Assembly (NCBI GenBank): GCA_023014365.1
Contig: JAEBUN010000050.1
Location: forward strand, 62,001 to 126,000
DNA: 64,000 nucleotides
Direction: 5' to 3'
Origin: Lepiota brunneoincarnata
Taxonomy: Eukaryota > Basidiomycota > Agaricomycetes > Agaricales > Agaricaceae
The translations under genes were made by a program, and so were the position numbers. The notes beneath the pieces are model-generated. The model was not told the DNA's origin. It saw only the letters and a list, made by a program, of their open reading frames with translations, and ran no database searches. This document shows, piece after piece, positions 57,245 to 64,000 of the stretch; the first letter of the stretch is position 1, and each line of letters opens with the position of its first letter.

Positions 57245-60200
57245 ATGCATGCCTTGCATCAGGAAATCCTACCTGCAAACGGTGTGGAATTTGCGACGAG
57301 TCTCAAGTTATTGCCTTCGACGTTACATGAACTACCGACTCCACTAAATACAACCGTCCGACACGAACTTGCCGCTCGCATTTTATGCAACGTGGTGGTC
57401 GCGAGGTCAAATCTCCTCCGCATTTTTGAGGTGCGCGAGGAGCCTGCTCCCGTTTCCACGCTCGCCGACGATGAACGCGAGAGGAAGGGGAAAACACGTC
57501 GAGGGACGGAGGCAGTTGAAGGAGAGGTCGAGATGGATGAGCAAGGGGAGGGTTTCGTGAATATAGCCAAGGTGATTGCCTGTCCTACATATCAGTCCAA
57601 TAGACTCGTTTTCTCTGTGTGCCTGAACTGCCGCTGAGAGCAAAGAGCGCTGAATTCCTCATTTCAGTCGGCTACCCAAAAGGTCTTCAACCATCCAACA
57701 ATCACAAAATTCTACTTTGTTCGCGAACACCGGCTGCATGGAATCATCACAGGACTGGAAGGCGTCAGGATCATGGCATCGTTGGAAGACAAACTGGACA
57801 GATTGCTCGTCTCGTTCAAAGATGCAAAGGTGAGTCTTACTCCCTCATCCTTGCCCGAGTTGTATTCAAGTTCGTAGATCGCGCTGTTGGAATGGTCTGA
57901 CACAGTACACGATCTCATAACCGTTTCCATCCATACCTATGAGCGTGCTCCACAGTTAGTGCGTGTTAGAGCACTCGACTCAATGTTGCTCTGTGCTCAT
58001 ACCACCCCAGTTGTCCTTGGATTCTCCCTTATTTCGTGCCGATCTTCGCGTCGATCCTCATTCTCGCTGTGCAGCGTTGTCCCTGCCAGAACATGCAATC
58101 GCTGTTCTTCCGTTCTATCAAACCCAGGCTGAACTTGACGTTATGGAGCAGGACCAGTCGCAGCTCAAGTACGTCCTTCCAGCTTCGTTCATTTGATGTG
58201 CTTTCCTCTGAGGATAATTAGGGACGTACCCTACTCGCCGAGTTTTATCCTTGACCTACCTACTCAAGTCGAAGACAACATCCGGCATGTCATTGACTTT
58301 GTCTTCCTACCTGGATTCAACAAATCCACCATTGCCATCTTATTCCAGACCCAGCAGACTTGGACAGGGTATGCCATCTTACAGTAACGAAGTTTGAGTT
58401 GGCCTTAATAAACCCACCCAGTCGACTTCGCGAATACAAGGACACAGCCAGATTGATTATCTTCACGCTAGACATTGTAACCCAGAATTCCACCATCATC
58501 TCTTCCGTTGAAGGTTTGCCACACGATGCTCTCTCCTTGCTTCCTTGCCCAACTACGTTCGGCGGTGTCGTGGTTGTAACCAGCAACTCCGTCATTTATG
58601 TGGACCAGTCCTCCCGTCGTGTTGGCTTGGCGGTTAATGGGTGGGCCACTCGTATCAGCGATATGACATATCCCACCCTAGGCGAGGAGGATGCATCGAG
58701 GAATCTGACTCTGGAAGGTTCCAGGTCAATCATGGTTGGTGACAAGACCGTCTTCCTGGTCCTCAAAGATGGTACAATATTCCCTGTGGAACTTGTTGCT
58801 GACGGGAAGATTGTCTCGAAACTGACAATCTCTCCTGCACTTGCACAAACTACGATCCCCACTGCTGTTAAGAGAGTCGACGAAGACCACTTATTCATTG
58901 GTAGCATCGTTGGCCCCTCCATCTTACTCAAAACCGTACATGTTGATGAGGAAGTGGAGGAAAACCAGGGGTCGGCGGCTGGGCCTGCAGTAGTCACTCA
59001 AGACGTCGCGATGGACTACGACGACGACGACGGTAAGTTGTCCCTTTTTCGCGCAGAGTATTTTTATGACAGGTGGGTAGACATCTATGGTGACTCGAAA
59101 ATTGAGGCCGAGCCGACCGCTAACGGGATATCCCACGTCAAAAAAACCAAAAGAGTTATTCACCTATCGTTACGCGACCATCTTCCTGCGTATGGTCCGA
59201 TCTCAAGCATGACTTTCTCTCTTGCCATGAACGGGGTACGTTTAACTTGACATATACACGTGTTTTAGACAGCACTTACCGGGACGGTCAGGAAAAACCT
59301 GTACCCGAGCTAGCTGCTGCGACGGGTGCAGGCCTCTTAGGAGGTTTCACTCTCTTCCAGGTATTCACCACACCCTCTGCCGTTTCAGGTTCGCTCACGA
59401 TTGCTTCTATAGAGGGACTTGCCAGTACGCCGAAAACGCAAAATTCTCGCCATCGGCGGCTCTCGTGGCATATGGTCTTTGCCAATCCGACAACCTCTCA
59501 AGAGTGCTACTTCTCAGATGGAGAACGACACCCTAATTCTCAGTACAGATATTAACCCCTCGCCTGGTTCTTCACGTGTGCGTGACGAATGTTCGAAGAC
59601 GCAGTTCTGGTATTGACACGGATCTACGTAGATTGCTGTAAGGCCTGCAAACCGTGATGTCTCCATTACTACTCGTGTTCCTGGACTGACCATCGGAGCT
59701 GCCCCTTTCTTCCAACGAACCGCAATTTTACATGTTATGACTAGTGCGATTCGTGTCGTGGATCCGGATGGTGCTGAGCGCCAGATCATTCCAGACAAAG
59801 ATGGGAATATGCCCCGGCCGAAGATTAGAGCGTGTAGCATTTCGGACCCTTTCGTTCTCGTGCAGCGAGAGGATGACTCTATCGGGTTGTTCGTTGGGGA
59901 GTCAGAACGGGGGAAGATCAGGAGGAAGGATATGTCACCTATGGGAGACAAGGTTCGTGATGGAACTTGGTTTGTATGATTAGCTTACATTCGTTAGACC
60001 TCACGCTACCTCACTGGCTGCTTCTTCACTGATACTACGGGGCTGTTTGAGAATTACTTTGTAAACCTCGTGCCGTCCACCGCTGCCACGTCCACCTTAC
60101 AGGCTGCTTCTGGAGCAAGGTCACAGTGGCTGATACTAGTCCGGCCTCAAGGTGTTCTGGAGGTGAACTTCCTATACCCGCCGCCATCATTCGTTGCATC

Positions 60201-62756
60201 TAAATATGACCCGTAGATCTGGACACTGCCTAAGTTACTGTTGGCATTTTCAACCTCCGCCATTTCGTCCTTACAGTCGGTGCTGACGGACACCCATGAG
60301 CCGCCTGCACTTTCATTACCTCAAGACCCCCCTCGGAAGCTCCAGGACCTCGATATTGAACAAGTCTTGTTATCTCCTGTTGGAGAAACCTCCCTGATAC
60401 CGTATCTATGCGTATGTGTAAAATCAATAAAGCAATTCTGGCTCATAACACTGATGGCGCCTTAGGTTTTTTTGCGATCAGGTCAACTGGCCATATACGA
60501 GGCAGTCCCTCTCGGTACAGGCTCCGAAGCTCCCGCTACCCCAAGATCGACGACTCTCAAAATCAAATTTGTCAAAATCGCTTCAAAAGCGTTCGAAATC
60601 CAACGGCCTGAGGAGAACGAGAAGAGTCATATACTCGCTGAGCAAAAGAAAATCAACCGTACTTTCGTACCCTTCGTCACCTCACCCACTCCCGGAATAT
60701 CATTCTTCGGGATCTTTTTCACTGGTGATCGGCCACATTGGATCTTGTCAACCGACAAGAGTGGTGTCCAATTGTACCCCTCGGGTCATAATGTCGTACA
60801 TGCTTTCACCGCTTGCTCTCTGTGGGAGTCAAAGGGGGATTTCCTGATGTATACCGAAGAGGTTCGCCTTCTTTAACTCGAGCTTCCATTCCTTGCTTCC
60901 AGACTTACGGATCCGCCACCTCTGATCGCTGTAGGGTCCAGTCCTTCTTGAATGGATACCAGAGTTTCAGTTTGATGGCCCGCTGCCAATGAGGTCTATT
61001 CCTCGAGGACGAGCATATTCAAGTGTCGTATTTGATCCGTCGACAAGTTTGATCATCGCGGCTTCTTCTCTGCAAGCCAGATTTGCTTCGTTTGACGAGG
61101 ATGGAAATAAGCTATGGGAACCCGATGGTCAGCCACCATCTCTTCCATTACACGAGGCTTGAGGCTGACGCATGTATTCGGGTAATACTCGATAGCGCCC
61201 AACATTACCGAGCCTGTGGTTGATTGCTCCGCACTCGAGTTAATTGCGCCTGACATATGGGTCACGATGGATGGGTGGGTCGATCAGGTGTTTGTATTTT
61301 TGAATATTCCTCACATGCCCAAACCACTTTAGGCACGAGTTTGCGACCAATGAGTATATCAACGATATGGCGATCGTTACTCTTGAGACGGCCGCAACCG
61401 AAACGGGAACGAAGGACTTCATAGCCGTTGGTACTACCATCGATCGTGGGGAAGATCTTGCAGCGAAGGGTGCAGTAAGTGTTTTGCCCCCCTCTAACGT
61501 AACGAATTCCTCTCAAGTAGAAGACAGACCTATATCTTCGAAATTGCAGAAGTCGTACCTGATCCGGCAGTTTCCCAGCGTCGATGGTACAAGCTTCGCC
61601 TCCGCTGTCGAGATGAAGCGAAGGGACCAGTGACTGCCGTTTGTGGATTGAATGACTATCTCGTGTCGTCTATGGGGCAGAAGGTTAGTCTCTTTCCGCC
61701 CTTTTTCTGGCACTGTCTGTTTTGTTGTGGACCCCCCTTTTATTGACTTGGTTCCGGCTGTGACTTTCGGCACCCCAGATCTTTGTACGTGCGTTTGACT
61801 CGGACGAACGCCTCGTGGGTGTCGCGTTTATGGACGTAGGAGTCTACGTGACCTCGTTACGAACCCTCAAAAACTTGCTCTTGATTGGAGATGCAGTGAA
61901 AAGTGTGTCCTTTGTGGCGTTCCAGGTTCGTACTGTGGCGTGCTTGAGCGGAATCCAGGTGTCACGGTTGATGGTAACTGTATAGGAGGACCCCTACAAG
62001 CTGGTGCTACTCTCCAAAGATACTCACCGTGTCTGCGTGACAGGAGCCGATTTTTTGTTCACGGATAACGATCTTCGAATGGTGACTGGCGACGAGGAGG
62101 GCATCATACGCGTGTACGAGTATAACCCACAGGGTACGTTTTTCTTCGCCCTCAGATACACCCTCATTTCGGACTTGGGTGGTTGATGTCCGCTTCATAG
62201 ATCCTGACTCCCGAGATGGCCGGTACCTTTTGCTGCGAACAGAATTCCATGGTCAACGTGAATACTGCACGTCTGTTCTTTTGGCTCACAGGCCCAAGGA
62301 AGAGCCACCGATACCACAGGCACGGCTCCTGATGGGTGGGTTATGCTGACGTTTCGGTGCTTAGTCAAAGACGCTTAGCGGCTCGACAGGTTCCACGGAT
62401 GGTTCTTTGGCGTCTCTTACGATTGTGGATGAGGCGGCCTTCAAAAGATTGTTGCTACTACAGGGACAATTGACGAGAAGTATACAACATACGGCTGCTC
62501 TAAATCCGAAAGCATTCCGGTAAGTAATTCGGTGTGAACGTGCTTATAGTACACACCAAGATACTGATACGGCTATGACAGGATTGTTCGGAACGACCAT
62601 GTTTCAAAGCCGTTGGCCAAGGGTATCCTTGACGGAAACTTGGTTGGTCGGTACGAGAGTCTCCCCATTAGTCAACAAAACGAAGTTACACAACAGATTG
62701 GTACGGACCGGGTGAAAGTGTTGCATGATTGGATAGAGATTCGAGGAGCTTGGTAG
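57245..62756 (+). CDS. CFT1: Cleavage and polyadenylation factor subunit CPSF160/Cft1
   Basis: The large scaffold subunit of the nuclear complex that recognises the AAUAAA signal and directs mRNA 3'-end cleavage and polyadenylation. The start at 57245 gives MHALHQEILPANGVEFATSL, the typical family N-terminus. Then come HGIITGLEGVRIMASLEDKL, RLLVSFKDAKIALLEWSD and SIHTYERAPQL across introns. The middle contains the three-propeller body with repeated beta strands (for example LLPCPTTFGGVVVVTSNSVI). The C-terminal propeller holds FVRAFDSDERLVGVAF and FTDNDLRMVTGDEEGIIRVY. The last exon ends KPLAKGILDGNLVGRYESLP, IGTDRVKVL and EIRGAW, then TAG at 62754-62756. About 20 short introns are needed, including one at roughly 61130-61194 whose removal skips two stops. 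The only doubtful junction is near 59238 (GGGG). Expected in the nucleus. Confidence 0.93.
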
Positions 62757-62850
62757 TATTGAGTACACTGGTCGAATGTAATGTGTCATATGGCCCACAT
62801 CTTATGTCCTCTTGAGTGAGCTTCCTGAGAATATAATTCCAGGTGAGATT

Positions 62851-63311
62851 TCAACGGATAAATTTCTCGAGCAGTCGAAGGCCCCTCTCATCACCGTGGA
62901 GAAGAGCCAACGCTGGACACATAGCCAATGCTACGAGGTGAATACCAAATGCTACCCCAGAAGGCACAAGAATGACTATCAGTCCTAAAGACACTCGGGT
63001 GTAGATTGCTGCCAGTAACAACGCTGCTGGGGTATTGGCAAGTAGCACACTTAACAAATTGAACCACCCCTATCTACACATGTACAGTATTTAACCATTA
63101 GCAATGAAATTGCATGTCCCCCCTGCACGGGAGACACCTGCCAGCTGATTGTATGTGTTTTCATCACAATTTTTATTGATAACAAGACCTTCTCGCGAGG
63201 TGTAGTGCGAGAGTGGCCATCGGCGGAACCAGCATCCCCGGCTTCGGAGATTGCCGAACGCAAGCCGTAAATCATCGGGACTAAGCTTATAAGCACGTTA
63301 GACATAGTCAT
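62851..63311 (-). CDS. Small putative membrane protein
   Basis: The start at 63311 gives MTMSNVLISLVPMIYGLRSA. Exon 1 (63189-63311) encodes 41 residues ending TTPREK. The best continuation removes an intron ending in GATAG just before GGGTGGTTC (near 63066), giving GWFNLLSVLLANTPAALLLA. Two further hydrophobic helices and a Leu/Arg-rich tail follow, about 112 residues in total. An alternative exon inside that intron would end after 24 residues. No family is recognised. It is convergent with the CPSF160 gene (95 bp apart) and divergent from the GST gene. Confidence 0.5.
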
Positions 63312-63426
63312 TATTGCAACATAATATCAATTTCACAATTCCGGATGGATTTATAATCACCACAGGAGTCTATATAACCTTAGGTTTTCAGCCCTCCACT
63401 CCTGATATCATTCCCATATATCTCAT

Positions 63427-64000
63427 ATGTCTCAACAGATTACGCTCTACACTGCCAAGGTATGGGACAAGTCGTTTACTTTGGACATTGTTGACCAATC
63501 AAATGTAGATTTGTCCCTTTGCCCACAGGGTACGAATGATGATGCTGAAGTTACGACAATTGGTGCTGATGGGACCACTTGATAGACTGAACTTGCCTTC
63601 AAGGAGTCCGGGTTGCCTTATGAACGCTACGAAATCGACCTGAAGAACAAACCAGAGTGGTATGCCCCCAAGGTAAACGCAGCAAGCAAGGTGAGACATG
63701 AGTTCTCAACGCAGAAAAGCGACATCCTCAAGAGCCAGCGTTAGGTCCCGGCTCTCTCTTACGGCGGTCCAAAAGTCCGCCCGGACCAACCATCCTCAGA
63801 ATCTCAGAAGATCGCAGAGTCCCTCGTTCTTCTTGAATTTATCGCCGACCTCTCGGATTCCCTCCTTCCCAAAGATCCTGTTCTCCGTGCCAGGGCCCGC
63901 TTTTTCATAGAAACCGTTTCTTCTAAGGTTGTTCCCGCTTATGTTGGGGTTGTTGTGCGGGGGGAGAGCGCGCAGAATATTCTGGCGGCAATTGGTGCGG
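63427..64000 (+). CDS. Omega-type glutathione S-transferase, 5' part
   Basis: MSQQITLYTAK begins at 63427. Clean splicing then gives the catalytic motif ICPFAHR (active-site Cys followed by Pro, as in omega-class enzymes). Next is ELAFKESGLPYERYEIDLKN with PEWYAPKVNAASKVPALSYG, the thioredoxin-fold N-domain ending in the cis-Pro loop. SQKIAESLVLLEFIADL carries the glutathione gamma-Glu-binding Glu-Ser, and the start of the helical C-domain (LRARARFFIETV) follows. The gene runs off the window. Four exons so far are in frame. Likely roles are thiol transfer or dehydroascorbate reduction and stress defence in the cytosol, from family knowledge. Confidence 0.9.

Noticed and set aside
61125..61200. 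Frame break in CPSF160
   Set aside because: A 66-nt GT-AG intron from GTCAGC to GATAG removes the stops and joins WEPD to APNITEPVVD in frame.

Overview
The window is nuclear DNA of a filamentous basidiomycete, most likely a mushroom-forming agaricomycete. Genes are split by many 45-70 nt GT-AG introns, they lie close together on both strands, and their products have fungal signatures (Cft1/CPSF160, an Lcb3-type lipid phosphatase, SRPK and RecQ proteins, bHLH and bZIP factors, DUF2235 and CaiB expansions). Identifications rest on translated motifs and splice logic only; no search was run.

Region 1 (1-15.5 kb) is an accessory, metabolism-like block: a 5'-partial hypothetical gene, a divergent short-chain dehydrogenase (SDR), two near-identical aldo-keto reductases (AKR) that bracket an unusual DUF2235 hydrolase-seven-blade WD40 fusion and a CaiB/BaiF CoA-transferase, then a RUS/DUF647 membrane protein. 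Many of these genes are clearly recognisable but carry single-base insertions that break the frame. One AKR copy is intact, the other has three +1 insertions at otherwise conserved exon lengths.

Region 2 (15.5-28.8 kb) is dominated by two long gene-free intervals full of dC/dG homopolymers and microsatellites, on either side of an intact bHLH-leucine zipper factor with polyQ, polyA and Ser-His tracts and a very long HLH loop.

Region 3 (28.8-49.5 kb) holds an intact sphingoid-base-phosphate phosphatase, a small putative tail-anchored protein, a probable nuclear regulator with an AT-hook-like motif, a bZIP factor, an SRPK-like kinase lying between two direct copies of a 0.3-0.4 kb sequence, a proline/serine-rich unknown, and a RECQ1-like helicase containing a 6-nt microexon.

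Region 4 (49.5-64 kb) has a 3.5 kb gene-free interval with a pair of roughly 270 bp direct repeats (possible non-autonomous LTR-like element), a large disordered conserved-C-terminus protein, the complete CPSF160/Cft1 gene, a small membrane protein and the 5' part of an omega-type glutathione transferase.

The strongest candidate for something new is the DUF2235-WD40 fusion. It has a serine-hydrolase head with a GFSRG nucleophile elbow joined to seven WD40 repeats of exactly 129 nt each, which vary mainly at propeller-surface positions. That architecture recalls fungal NLR-like recognition proteins but shows no NACHT-like motif.
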